From positions 62,001 to 126,000 of the forward strand of contig OENT01000311.1 of the NCBI GenBank assembly GCA_900239685.1: a stretch of 64,000 nt of DNA, read 5' to 3'. This document shows positions 49,801-62,097 of this stretch, in pieces (within the stretch, counting starts at the first letter, position 1; each line of letters starts with the position of its first letter). The notes below the pieces were generated by a model. The model saw only the letters and a program-made list of their open reading frames with translations, was not told the DNA's origin and did no database searches. This stretch comes from Rotaria macrura (taxonomy: Eukaryota; Rotifera; Eurotatoria; Philodinida; Philodinidae). Position numbers and translations under genes: made by a program.

Positions 49801-52800
49801 TTGTTATTTGATCGTAAGTAATCATTAAACACTTTTTTTGATCCGAGATATTGTTTTACTGGTTTGACCAATGTTTCAAACAAATCATCACTGCACATTA
49901 ATGGACCACATGTATCGGATTCGAGGCAAAGTCTCTTAAACAATTGACAACATAAAGACGAAGCTGCTTCTATATGAAAAACAATAATAACGCATGAGTT
50001 TCTTTATCTTGTTGATTGGTTTTTGTTTTACTTCCACTATTGGCTGCAAACATAATTTGAATAAATACGCGAAGAATATCTTTAACGTGAACTAATGGAA
50101 AGAAAAATTGGAAGTAAAATAATGGATATTGTTGGTGTTTGTTGTAAATAGAAAATTTACTTTGTTTATCATTATTGATCATAAACGGAAATACTACTTG
50201 TCGTGCTTGCTTTGAACAAACAACATGTTCGAATAACGAAAGCGAATGAATAAAATGCACATTAGCGAGTTCAAGTCTCGTATAGTGCGATGAACTAGCT
50301 GGTACTGCTGGTGGTGGAGGAACTGGTTGTGGAAAAGACATCGAGGGTGATACAAAATTTGAAAGAAAAGATGGTGCTGATGGTGGGCCAGTAGCCGATG
50401 TTACCATCGATCGGGTGCTACCATCCGATGACGCCGTACCTAAAATATTATATATTTGATGTATCCATTGTACTTTTGTTGTTTGCAAAGAAAATTAGTA
50501 ATCTAATTCTACCAATAGGTCTTTTGCGAATGCCTGATGAATATAATGAATTATCATTTCCATCATTTCCCATATGCATCTGTGAAGAATGTGTATTAGC
50601 ATAATTAACGATCGATTGATACGCATTTATTAACTAGATAAAAATTAATNAAATCAAGTCAAATATGTTGGAAACAAAGTCTTTGTCAAAGAGATTCCGA
50701 TTTCAATTAACGTTAAAATAAAGAAGTCAAAATCGGTATTGAATTCTACGAACGTGTATCTGATGTATTCTAGAACTATGATTCAACTTTTCTAACTATT
50801 CATTATCATTAGCACAATTGTACATAGCCTTGTCAAAATTTTTAATGTTATGATAGTTCATACGAAAACATGAGCATGAACTAATTTTAATTAACTCAAT
50901 CGTAAGAACATAGGTCCAGACATTTTAATCACATTTACGATCGTGAAAAACCGTTACTGAACCAAGCGAACAGAAGTAAGCGATGTTCAAATGCAATTAT
51001 TGATGGGTCTTGCCCAATAAATTGTATCTCTTTGGATCTGTATTCAAAATTTTTAAATCTTCATCGACTTCAGCGATTAGGTCCCGTTTCGTCGAAAAGT
51101 GAAACTCGATCAGAAGAGAGAGAGATGATACGTCCTGTTTAGTTAGATTTTAATAAATCATGTTAGCGAAAGGTAGTGCATAATAATAGCAAGTATTTTC
51201 TGACAACAGATTATTGGAGACCAGTATTAGGTACAAATAAAAAAGATACATGTGAATACTGAAAATTATCAATGATTTAAGTTGTTTTGCAACGTTTAGT
51301 TGAAACAATATGCAGCAAGGATTTTGTCAGTTAAATAAATAGTGCATTTATAGTGAGCTCCTTTTTTCGATCCCATATATATATAAATTTCTCAAAGGAA
51401 GCATCCCTACGATAGTTTAAAATAATTCTAATCAGTTTAGTTAGAAGATACTTGTTTTAAACAATGACAGCAATGAAGCTAGTGGCTTTGATTCTGATTT
51501 TTTTTGATTATAGTTTGATTTTTCGACGAAACAGGAACAATGGAAATTTTACTTTCGACTAAACGTGAACACTCAAGAAGAGGTTCTAATAAATTTTTCG
51601 ACGAAACGAGGAAATCAATTAATGTTTCGACGAAAAGGGAATGCAACGACTTCAGCTACTGCCCCTTGAAAAAAAGCAAGTTATGGAAGATTTCAGTCGA
51701 TTATAATCGGATTTTCCTGCACCATGATCCAAATTATAATCGATTGAAATCCTCGAAGCCAACGATTATTTGTTTTTAATCAAACAATTATCTTAAAAAT
51801 CCGGTGAAATTGTGATTTAAATCGTATTAAATCCAGATCTTATGATTTCAATCATGTATACATGATTTTAATCAAAATTTTATCGGATTTGTAAGATTAT
51901 TGTTTGATTAAAAATCAAATTGTCGTTGTTTGCGACGATTTCAATCGATTATAATTTGGATTTTAGTGCAGGGAAATCCGATTATAATCCACTCAAATCT
52001 TCTGTGATCCAATATTTATTCACTGGGTAGGAACTTTGTACAATGAGAAAAAATTCACTTTATCTCGCATACACGAAAGGTCTACAGCAGTCAACTTTCA
52101 CAGAATATCACGAAAAACAAAGCTAGCAACGAACCATCCATGTACGAAACCAGTTAGCCTCTGGATCGATTAATGCGACAAAGTGAAGTGGAAGTATTCG
52201 ACCACCGTTTGGCTCCGATAGGATTGAACCGAACGAGAAGAGACGTACAGTTTCATTGATGATGTGTTCAACATGACTAAAGTATCATATTTGAGTTTTG
52301 TTATAACGAAAGAAATCAGTATTTGACGAGAAGACAATAAAAACTTGTAAAACCTTTCTGAATATCTCATCCAGTATTTTGTTGTTTCTTGAAGAAATTC
52401 AAGTATAAGGCGTATCTAAATGAATACAATCCAACCAGAGTTGTGTGATATAGAATAATATGGTGAATTATAACCTGTTTGAATTTCATTTCAACAATCG
52501 AATGTTGTATATCAAGTGAAATAGCACTAGGTTGTAGTTCAGATGTATTCGCTGATGAAAACCAATGCACTAAATGATCGACTGGAAAAACAACGCAAAG
52601 AAAGTTCTCCATCAGATGGAAACTACCAATGATGAATCTAAATTAGTTACCAAGATTTGTGAGTGTTTCACAAACAACACTCATGTTTGCAGCTGCTAGT
52701 AAACGTGAATGTAATGTCAGACATGCCATCTGAAAATAGTTCTCTTCGAAATTTTCAAAATACGAAAACTTTAGGTGAAAAAAGGATTCGAACCGCTATT

Positions 52801-53874
52801 TCTAAATTTGTATCGCCCAATGCGAGAATCAAATTTGGACAAAGTATTTTCCAACTTCCAATAGAAATCACTTCATTGGGTGCATAATTTAGAAGATCAT
52901 TTAATGCACGAAGACGAACCTATGTAAATAAAGATTGTCTTCATAAGAACAACCGATATTCTTCCTACGAATTACTTTTTCCGGTTTTGATATCGATAAA
53001 TTATCAGCAACGTTGCGTAAATGATTATCGTCGAAAAACATAAAACTTTTCTGAATAACAAAAGCAAAAATTGATTTTCCTGTTAAAGGTATCACATTGT
53101 ATTTTTTCTTACATGACGTCCGCTAGACCCGTTTGTATTTGATGTTTCAGAATCACTACCATAGCTAATATTATATGTCGACGAAGCACCACCGCCTGTA
53201 GCTGAATAACGGTTTTCAATAATTTCACTCAATTCATTCGAAGCTCCAACTATTGTTCGATTATCTGATATAAATGTATCTGATGCTATGTCAAGTGCTG
53301 TTGATGATGATAAAGTCAGCGGAAATTCCTCGTTGAAATTTTCAATTAATCCACCAAGTGTTGTATGAAGACGTCGTAGAACATCGTTACGAAATGATGT
53401 ATATTCGCGAGTTTCAGTTATCACCTGACTTATAGCTGATGCACCTTCGTGTTCCAGTTTGCTTTTATTCATTGGTTGCTTTTGTTTTTTTATGGATTTA
53501 TTTGATAGCATCGAACGTTCAATTTCTTTATCAATCATGTCACTAAATGCATCATCAACGATATAATGGAGACGACCCAATAAATCAGAACTGAAATACA
53601 AATGAAGACCAACATTTGAAGAGAAAACAACAATATCAGACATGACGATGAATCTTTAGACTCACTTATGAGCAATGTCATTAGCTGTTGATGATAAAGA
53701 GTGAATAAGTTGCTCATCAGTAAAAGTTATATTTGTTGATCCTCGCCGGGCAGCTTTTAACAAGACAGGATCAAGTGATTTCAAGAATGATCGCATTAAA
53801 GTTCGCAGGTCGTCATCGGAAACTTTCTCTAGAATATTCTTGGCCGTGGTCATTGTTGTAGAATCCAAAACCAT
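43840..53874 (-). CDS. TBC1D32: TBC1 domain family member 32 (broad-minded) homologue
   Basis: This is a ciliary protein needed in vertebrates for Hedgehog signalling with the kinase CCRK/CDK20. It has a long helical-repeat body and a C-terminal degenerate TBC (Rab-GAP-like) domain. Exons: 53666-53874, 53113-53590, 52976-53050, 52794-52919, 52651-52729, 52475-52581, 52354-52415, 52135-52276, 50513-50633, 50161-50439, 50032-50091, 49693-49969, 49385-49625, 49168-49300, 48022-48189, 47832-47950, 47637-47762, 47478-47566, 47102-47427, 46354-46509, 46208-46315, 46039-46056, 45778-45853, about 45547-45732, 44518-44678, 44319-44459, 44061-44249 and about 43840-43995. Key blocks are WKDTLLDNLLLFAATPKG, LLLTQTGFLPECV, YPGFDWFATSIFLLM, HPVYVGVGHCVELIVEQEM, FRMSGFA, TKQCFWSVLDWPEI and DYQVYFCVALLRHLQQDI. 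The stretch 44.7-45.55 kb, where at least one exon is missing or frame-broken, adjoins an N. Confidence 0.9.
44765..44942 (-). other. TBC1D32: Probable TBC1D32 exon with frame break
   Basis: On the minus strand one frame reads LSKLFYDAIVIIEAMYRDQR then VRAMKRTE. A frame shifted by one continues STRPFDRLDDFIKTLLTSRL. The switch coincides with a short A run, so one extra base there would explain it. Both stretches look coding and lie where TBC1D32 should have sequence between the exons ending at 45547 and starting at 44678. No donor giving the required phase 1 was found, so the exon is unresolved. It may be an assembly error, an allele-specific lesion or two exons. Confidence 0.4.
45546..45546. 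other. Single N inside TBC1D32 coding exon
   Basis: The N follows the codons NPTLA of the exon starting at 45732. Sequence beyond it has no coding continuity with that exon. It behaves like a join of unknown size rather than one ambiguous base. Similar single Ns occur at 50650 (a TBC1D32 intron) and 63098. Confidence 0.7.
48190..49167. other. TBC1D32 intron of about 1 kb, no gene
   Basis: This AT-rich intron lies between the exons ending in TPK and starting GMLLLTQTG. A fragment near 48570-48600 (CCGATTATAATC) resembles the subrepeat of the fold-back element at 51686-52003, but it is too short to classify. Open frames on the plus strand are chance or antisense. Confidence 0.5.
51686..52003. 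mobile_element. Fold-back MITE-like element in a TBC1D32 intron
   Basis: About 318 bases form an imperfect palindrome. The left arm, GAAGATTTCAGTCGATTATA onward, pairs with the right arm read backwards, GAAGATTTGAGTGGATTATA onward, and again over ATCCAAATTATAATCGATTG. The centre is ATCATGTATACATGAT at 51851-51866. The motif TTATAATCGATTGAAATC recurs in each arm. There is no open reading frame. It lies in the 1.5-kb intron between the exons at 50513-50633 and 52135-52276. Ends and target duplication are not certain. Confidence 0.7.
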
Positions 53875-55698
53875 TCCCTTTTCACTTGTTATTTTTATTC
53901 CTGGTTAATATTGATCGTGTACATCAATTTTACATGTATGAATCTATTCTTCAAAAGAAGAAGCCATTCTCGATGTTGTTACCGTTAACAACAGAGAACG
54001 CCACACCCTATTCTTTTTTTTACCGTTGGTGACGATTGGTTAAAATCTTCTCGGTCATCATCCATGCAAATCAAGTCAATGAGTCATGAATGAATAGACA
54101 GACGAAAATTTGAAGAAAAATCTGTGAGGATTCAAAAATTCGATTTTATTTTTAATGACAAAGATAAATATGCGAAAAGTGATCGAAAGACAGAGTGCCA
54201 TAAAAACTTTCGAATGTTTATCCATCCAAAATTTGAGTAAGAAACGAGCTGTTTTCATGGAGTTCATCGATATTTTTTGTAGAAGAAAGAATGACGGAAA
54301 ACTAAAAACATTTCATGATTTCCTTCTATTAATCCTGGGCACCGTTTTCATGGCATGATCAGATAATGCCGTCAAATTATTTTTTATAGAGCCGTTTTAC
54401 TCAAATATATCCTGATACAGATTGCCTATTATTTCAAGACAACTGACTAGTATACTATTGAAATGTAATCGTCTATATTCGTTTTTCTACCATTGTGATA
54501 AAATAGGTCAATCCTCAAATAAATAGAAGCGAACACAATCAATAGAAGAATTTTATTCTAAATAATATAAACAGTCACTAGTTTATGAGTATTGTATCGC
54601 TTCAGTCGCGCCCTGCCACATCAAAAATCAATTTAATTGGTTTCACAGTAATGTTCTACATAGAAAAATATCTTTCTTATTGCCAATATAGACTGTCAAA
54701 AAAGATGTTTTCATGTTTGTCGGCTTGTTATAAGTGTGGTTCCTTTTTGAAATAAAACAGGGGATTTCCTACCTACGTTCTAATGCTGTACTACATAGTT
54801 ACTCATTCTATGATGCACTCGAAGGAACTTCTTTGTTATCAATTAACTTCTTCTTAATTTGATAATTTAGCAGAATTTTATTTGCGCTAAAATAGCGCTA
54901 GTTTTAGAAACATGAAAACTGTCATCATTTGAAACGTATAACTGAGTCTCGTCAGGAATACTCGCATACTTTTCAAAACAGTACAATATACAATTTAGTT
55001 TACTGACACAGAGAATCCAAGTTTACCAGATGAGCTACTTTTGATATTTGTTTATCAAGTGTCTTGTGAGAAAGTATCATGATATACCGCTCAATATCTT
55101 GTCATCGCTTGTCCAGTATACTTATCATTGAGTGTGAAAGTTTCATGCAAAATGAATGTATCCGAAAGATTGAACTTTTTTGAGTTCTGCTAATGATTAG
55201 AATGCATGAATTTCTAATCACTACGGAAAGATAAATATTAATAATTCGAAATAATTTCTGATACTGTTAACATGAGTAACGCCGACATGTAAAAATCAAT
55301 CATTAGTTTCATATTCTAATGGTATCGTTATGCAGAATGTATATTAGTATACATTTGAAACGAACGACAAAACATATTATTCCATGACTTGAACAACAAG
55401 ATTGGTTACCAAATGACATAGAATAACTTTTACTTGAGAATATGAAAGTAAAATTAGAGTAACATCAGAGAAATCCATCAACAACATGTTTGGAAACCGT
55501 CTCTGTGATGTTTGACACTTGTTCTCTTCAATTTTACTCATGATTATTTAGCACAAATGTTGTACGTACAGAACTTTAATCTATTGATGAATACGGAACG
55601 AAATAATGGACTGCATAATATATAGACATAATGTGACCTTTATACTATTGAAAGATAGTATAAAACTTAAGTAAAATACCGAACTTTATATAGTTGTA
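53875..55698. other. TBC1D32 upstream region, no gene seen
   Basis: This is AT-rich sequence upstream of the TBC1D32 ATG at 53874. It should include that gene's promoter. No coding block, RNA gene or clear repeat was recognised up to the fold-back element that begins at 55699. Confidence 0.5.
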
Positions 55699-56582
55699 CT
55701 TAGGGCTGATCAAAAGTAGTGAAATTGATACTTTAAGACCACATAATGACCTTCAGAATCCTTCTTTCTACACAGTCTGATAGAGAAAAAAAATGCTCTA
55801 TTTCCCTATGCTATTTGTCCCTACTTCAATTAATATCATAATAATGAAATTTCTAAGATACTTGTCTTTTTTATGTCTGACGGTTATATCAAGGCCATTC
55901 AGTGAATATTTTTTGAATAGCGTTTCATAGAAACAAGATACAAAGCTGCGGTTTTCACGGTTAGAAAGAGAAAAGGAAGATACACCAAAGCGCATATTGT
56001 AGATTTTTCGACATGACTTTTTAAAAGTTTTCAATCAACCTCTTTGAAAACAATGCTACTCGCGAGATGTTTACAATGAATTCCCATTTTTCAGGTGAAC
56101 ATTAAAGCCATTGATGTAAGCTCTAAAAAAGTACAGAAAATTTGGATATTTTGAAATATCATTCTGAAATTATAGCCGTTCTTTTTGAAGCGCCAAGTGA
56201 TTTCTCTTGTAATCTCCGTGAAAAAATAGAACACGACTGTTTTCAATACTTAAAAGATCGATTCAAGTTGTTTCAGATAACGTCTGAGAAAATATGTGAT
56301 ATGCAATTCGATGCATCTTCGTCTCCACTTTCCAACGGTGAAAACTACAGCTCTCTATCATGTTTCCTTGAAGAGTTATTGACAACACAAACCGTAACCG
56401 TGGCGTACTTTTAAACAACACATTTCTTCGAAATTTTATTATTATGATATTTGTTGAAGTATTATCAAATAGCATAGAAAAATAGAGCATTTTTTCTCTA
56501 TCAGACTGTATAGAAAGAAAGACTCTGAAGGTTATTATGTGGTCTTAAAGTATCAATTTCACTACTTTTCGTCAGCCCTAAG
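55699..56582. mobile_element. TA-flanked 884-bp fold-back element (mariner-type MITE)
   Basis: Both ends begin CTTAGGGCTGA reading inward and are flanked by TA. The terminal 110-120 bases are over 90% identical as inverted repeats, for example AGTAGTGAAATTGATACTTT and AGTCTGATAGAGAAAAAA. Weaker inverted similarity continues for about 340 bases per arm toward a centre near 56150. Both arms contain matching short open frames (KIYNMRFGVSSFSLSNRENR versus KICDMQFDASSSPLSNGENY), which are reflections of the repeat. No transposase is present. The TA flanks suggest mobilisation by a Tc1/mariner-like transposase elsewhere. Confidence 0.8.
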
Positions 56583-59500
56583 TATAATTTGACGAGATAA
56601 TTGATATTTGAACGACAAAGATCAGTTTTTTAGTTAAGCTACAATTGGTTTTCTTTCATATTAATCTAAAACAAAACCAACCAGCTATTCTGCCTCACTT
56701 AATGCTCGTTGATTAATTTGCCCAGTGTTGCATTAGTAACGCTTTTGTGAAAAATTGAAAATGATCAACAAACGACGTTTGATGTATGAAGAAAAAGAAA
56801 AAATGTCTCCCAATTTTTTCTCGTATAAAATAATGTGCACATGGCTCGTTATAGACCAACAGAGGTAATTGATGCATTGTCAATATTTTCTTTTTATGCA
56901 TTTAACAGATTCTATCGCAGTGTTCACATGATGAATGATTTCATTCTTATCTCTTCTTCTCAACTAATTACTTGCCTTACCGTGATGAAAGAAAAAAAAT
57001 ATGTATGCTTCAATGATTTCAAATGCGAATGGATAAAATAGAAGCTTACGAATCACATTTGCGTCAGTATTATTTTTCTCATTCGAAAGCACAGTTGATT
57101 TATTCAATCCTTTTTGTTTGTTTGCTTATATCATCATCAAAAATCATTTCACGGTAAGTACAAATTTAATCTTTTAGTTATTTCTTGCTCAAATTAGTAG
57201 CTACCTAATTTGAGTTCGAATATAAATGCACAAAAAGAATCAGTACATCCCTATCCATTTGACAGATCAATTTACGATAGCCTATTCACATATAATTATA
57301 CTTGAATATGAATTAAAGTTAATAACCAATGCAATATAGATAGGAATATATTCACATTTTGTTTTTGTTGAGTATACATGCCTATATGCCCAGTCCCATG
57401 TGAATAGGAATAGGGAAAGTACCTAGTTCATGATACCCATGTACTGAAAAAGCATCAGCAAATTACCTGATATGAGCACTTCAAAAATTCTCAGTAATTA
57501 TACTATGATCTAAGTACTGTATTAGGTACCTAAATCAGTATATTAAATGACTTGGTATTTTTATGGATACCAGCACTTGTAAATTTACTGAGGAAAACTC
57601 TACATGGTATCCAAGGTGTGTCTTCTTCTGTGTAGAGACTACTCATTCACCGTTTTCGTTTCCATACATGGCTCCATACAAACAACTCGACAAAACATAA
57701 GAAACTAATCTATTTTAATACCAATTTTTCGTGGATTATATCTTGGCTATTAATTAGTCGAAACCAAGCAGATCTCAATCGTGAATGTAAGAGAAGACTA
57801 CTCTGAAGTGATCTGAAGGAGTTCCAATCAACCTAAGTCTAGTGAGATCCCAAAAGTTGACCAGCTTGAGTTTTCAGAATAGGAAAGATTAAATTAAATA
57901 AAAACGAAAAACTACCGTAACTTTCTTTGAGAGAAACAAAAATGAAAAACAGGCGAACGTTAGGTTCGGTAATCAACATATTACAATTTTGGCAACGAGG
58001 TACCAAAAAATACTTTAAGGTACTATGCAGTACCTCAAAGCTCCTGTGACATATTAGTAGCAGGGTACGTTTTCAGATATCCTTAGTTAAGTGCAATCAT
58101 TGTGGAATTTCAATTGTAATCACCGAAAGAAAAGAGAAATGACAACGGAACGGGATATTTTACTGGCCCGAGTGATTTCAATGAGAAAATGTACCGACAC
58201 GATTTCATAGCAATCAAAATCAACCATTCAGATTTTGGTACGCATCAGCTCACTCAAAGGGAATTTCTGCCATTCTGTAGACGTCGCTTACTGGAATGCC
58301 ACATCTACTTTCTGTATCAGTTGATCTTTAGGCAGTCAGGAAACCACGTTTCGATTAACTACTCCTCGCTCCCATGTAAAGTGCAGTTTGGATGTTCTAT
58401 ACACACAGACACACACACACCCTAACTATCGAATGTTGGCACCGTTTAGAAGGGCCTTGGGAATGTGCCCACTAACGTTTTGATTAACATGCGTTTTTCT
58501 TTGCTGAAATAAGAGTTCTGTTGGTTCCTATCGATCATTGAAGCATGTAAATATGGAGGAATGGGAGGCAGAGCTTGGCTACTGTTAGTTGGGCAGCAGG
58601 ATGGGAATTTATTGATTGCCTTCTTCGCTGTACAGGCGTAACGTCCGTTTAAGAGGATGTTTGCCCAGTCCTGAGTCACTGATGTTCGTAAACCTGGAAT
58701 CATATTAGTCGATTCTCTAACTCAAAGAACGCTTGAGTGGCTATTACTGATATAGCTGACAATAGTTATGATTCATGTACTCAGTGAAACCTCCACTTCG
58801 CAAAGAAAACTTCATATTTCGTTGTGAATATTGTTTTTTGAAGTAAGAACTAAAAAAACCGAAATCCATTGATTTTCATAGGAGAGATGCTATATATGTA
58901 TGTATATGTAAGTCGGCTTTCACAAGCGTGACGCGATGGCGTCTTTTCCATAGTTTTTTCAACCTTTCTCAGGAATGAAGTAAACTAGAAAATTCATTCT
59001 GCTATGGAAAGAAGCATCTCATCAATCGTCTAGATAGCTGAAAATATGAGCTTCATGGAGTAGGTTGTCTAGAAATTCCAGTGAAACTCAATGCTCAAAC
59101 GCGATTATGAAAAATGGAAAAAAGTTTGAAGGTGATTTGATTGCATTTCATTTCATTTTGCTGCGAATCGATGCTTCGTCATGGAAAGTGTTCTATATAC
59201 ATTTGATAGTCAACGCTTTGCACTATTGGAGAAAACACAAAATCTTGAAATGAACCGATTATTTTGATTACAGATCGTATTCAATAGAGAATAGAACCGC
59301 GACCGGAAATCCCTCATGCTTATCAGAAAAACACAATAAACACAGTTGTTGGTACTGAGCCACAACGGTTAGAGAATGCTGTTGGACACAACCGGTACTT
59401 TGTAGTGTAAAAAAATTTTCATTTTAGAAATTAAAATTATTTTACTTTCACATTTTGAAAGTCAACGTTTTGCAAGAACAAGTTTTTTCTTTGTATTTTC

Positions 59501-60138
59501 CTAATAAGCATTAGTGGTTTCCAGTCGTGAGACATGACTCGTGACTCTATTTTGAACTGCTAAATGAATTTCTCCGAACTTTTGTCTGCTCTTGCAAGGC
59601 ATTTCATCAGAAGAAAATTAAATTTTTCCTTCACGTTCTCTTATAAGCTTAACTCAGAAAAATTAAAGTATGTCTAGTGCAACATCGATTGAATACGAGA
59701 TCAGATTTACATTTTCATAAAAATCCGTTTTCCATTAAGTTTCCTGCATGTCACAACATCTGTATTTAAAACATGCAACGAGTTCAATGACACTAAGGAT
59801 ATTAATTTTGATTATATTCGTTTTTTTGACAGTGGGTTAGTAGTTTTACTGGAAAAAAATGGATCCCATTGAAGATTAAATTTCTGGAAGGAAATTTCAA
59901 CGAGAAAGAATCCATTTTCAAGCCAAGTTGAGCAAAGCTAGTTTGATGGCCTCCTTCGTAGAAGGGTTTTGAACACCTCGAGGGAAGAAATATTTGTGAT
60001 TATACGCCAGCAGAGGCATTAATCAATCACCAAATGTCATTTTATCTTGAAAGCTACTGAATTCGACAGTAAGCATTTATCCCGAGACTACAGAGAGAAA
60101 TATCGCTTAAAATACATTCATTTTTATACTATTATACA
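56583..60138. other. Gene-poor, probably repeat-derived region
   Basis: No conserved protein is seen on either strand. Around 57400-58060 the sequence is rich in GTACC/GGTAC-containing words (AGTACCT, GGTACC, GTACCAAA), which suggests an old repeat, but I could not define ends. A (CA)n run lies at 58401-58421. Short open frames at 58189-58425 and 58446-58703 show no family resemblance. Confidence 0.4.
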
Positions 60139-60561
60139 ATGTATTGTACTAGGAATGCGGAGGATGTGACCTTGGCTTGGGTGTGGAATTTATACATATT
60201 CTATTTTCTACCTCTCATTCCTAAACGAGCAACAAAAGACATTTATACCGAGTTGTTGGAGTTCACACAACATGAAATTGCAAAGAATAGCACGCTCAAA
60301 AATCTGGAATACTGCTGTGTTGTCAGTCAACAAGAACTTGCTGCAGGGGATCATGTGATCATCGAATATTCTGTAGAATGTCATCTCGTGCACTATAAAC
60401 TATCAATTAATAAACTAATGATCTCAGTAAATACAAGACAGCAAATCCTTTTAACGCCCCACCCGCCCCCCTCAAAAAAGGTTAATTTGTGGAAAAATTT
60501 TCAAATTGAGATGAATGCATCAAAAGTTAGCGCGTTTTTCGTTCGTTCAGAATTACTATAG
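60139..60561 (+). CDS. Unrecognised 140-codon open frame in repeat-rich region
   Basis: ATG to TAG without an intron, beginning MYCTRNAEDVTLAWVWN. The middle (PLIPKRATKDIYTELLEFTQ) has a faint likeness to the segment of Mutator-like transposases preceding their acidic residues, but no catalytic motif is visible. Its codon use is not clearly host-like, and the next 700 bases are A/T homopolymer-rich and gene-free. It lies 740 bases before a Mutator-like element. It could be a decayed transposon fragment or chance; I make no functional claim. Confidence 0.2.
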   Translation: MYCTRNAEDVTLAWVWNLYIFYFLPLIPKRATKDIYTELLEFTQHEIAKNSTLKNLEYCCVVSQQELAAGDHVIIEYSVECHLVHYKLSINKLMISVNTRQQILLTPHPPPSKKVNLWKNFQIEMNASKVSAFFVRSELL

Positions 60562-61300
60562 GTTTTTACTGTAAACCTCTATTTTGCCGTAAGCTTTGAG
60601 GATTTTTGGAAGCCCTCCTCGAAAAACTTGAATTTTCGTCGAAAATTCTCAAATATCAAAAAACTTTTCGAAAAAATCATTTTCGTTTTTTCTCAGTTTA
60701 CAATTTCAAAAAGCGTATCCCAAACTTCTCAGTCCAGCTCCACACGATGTATTAAGTTTTTTTCTGTTTGAAAGAGCATGTCAAGATGCAGGGCACTGCA
60801 GAGCCCTTTTTTTTCAAAAACCATTCTTTATGACTATATAAAAAGGGATCGCTATTCACATCCTCCCCGTTTGGTAGGGTTTTTTGAGATTCTGTAACAT
60901 GTGATTCCTGTTTTCTGCTGGAAAAGTAAGAATTTTAAAAAAAGGACTGTGTACTGCCTTCCATGTTCATATGCTCTTTGCAATAAAAAAAATTTAAAGA
61001 TATATCCTGTAACCTGCCCGAGAAATTCGGGTTAACAAGCTTGCTATTTTTGACCCTTTTCAGACCCGTATCTCAGCCAAACATCATGATAGAGGGCTGA
61101 AATTTTTAACATAACCTTTTCATACTAAGACTAACATATCCTGTAAGTTGCATGCAATTCGAACGTTCTTGGACCAAGATCGATTTTTGAGGGGGGATGA
61201 CGACCTAATCTTCACTGATCTTATCTTTATGCTTGTTGTGTGTGTATCAATTTGTTTCTCTTTTTAGTTTCCCTCCCTTTCTCTCTAATACTGTTTTTGC

Positions 61301-62089
61301 GGTGCGCTGGAAAAATGCCGAAAGGAAAAGTGTCGAAACGTACATATTAAAATTGGAAAAATGTCGAAACGGAAAAATAAAAAAATAATCATGTCTCAAG
61401 TATACGGCGATCCTAATCACTTTTAGTTCAGTGTTTTTCCTTATGATTTTACTAGTGTAGAATTTTAGCCAGTATTGATAGTGATGACTAACTATTGATA
61501 AAAGTAAAATAAAAGAGTTGAACAAAGAATTATTATATGACGAAACTTTTACTGTCATGACTGAAGCTTTCGTAATTTTAACTGGTGACATTCAAGCAAA
61601 ATCTCAAGCTATTTCTTTTAAAAATTCAAATAAAGAAAAACCTCTACTAGTTGCCGATGAATATACTTTTAAATTGAGTAAGGCACAGCAACAGCTACCA
61701 GTAAGTAAATTGGATATGCACTATTATTGGTTGTGCAGCTAAAATGCGTACTGATTCAACTAATCTATCGATGATAACTGTTGACAATCATAGTCATCTT
61801 CCGGAAAAAGAAAAACTTGAGGTTTATGTAGTTCGTGAATTAATAAAATTTTTTATTTTGTATTTTTTTGTAAAATTTTTCTCACTGTTAAAATTTCAAC
61901 ATAATTTCATACAATAGAACATGCGCTATATATTTCCAACTCTTTAAAATATGAATTCACAATGTTTCATGTCAATATAATTTTTCAACATTTTTCCTTT
62001 GGACATTTTTCCTTTCGATATTTTTCCACTTCCTTCTTTCGGCATTTCTACTTTCGACATTTTTCCTTTCGACATTATGACGGCCAACC
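61301..62089. mobile_element. 789-bp Mutator-like element with 8-bp target duplication
   Basis: The element is flanked by the direct repeat GTTTTTGC (61293-61300 and 62090-62097). Its ends are 25-nt inverted repeats, GGTGCGCTGGAAAAATGCCG and GGTTGGCCGTCATAATGTCG, both followed by AAAGG. Inside each end are several inverted copies of the subrepeat GGAAAAATGTCGAAA, like the subterminal arrays of Mutator-type elements. Between them is a plus-strand remnant of a FLYWCH zinc finger (61518 onward). The element is too short to encode a full transposase, so it is non-autonomous. The intact 8-bp duplication suggests a fairly recent insertion. Confidence 0.8.
61518..61860 (+). pseudogene. FLYWCH zinc-finger fragment, broken
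   Basis: The open frame gives KEKPLLVADEYTFKLSKAQQ, then YYWLC and a TAA at 61740-61742. Reading on in the next frame gives AAKMRTDSTNLSMITVDNHS and HLP. Together these follow the FLYWCH pattern: K-G-x-x-x-L-x-x-D-x-Y-x-F, then Y-W-x-C, then H-x-H. The second zinc cysteine, expected after W-x-C, is not seen. An internal GTAAGTAAAT suggests that an intron may lie between LP and MHYYWLC. FLYWCH fingers are typical of Mutator-like transposases, which agrees with the surrounding terminal repeats. Confidence 0.55.
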
Positions 62090-62097
62090 GTTTTTGC

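Noticed and set aside
55798-56414. Similar short frames in both arms of the fold-back as paralogous genes
   Set aside because: Their likeness follows from the inverted repeat, they have no conserved domain, and they are truncated by the arms.
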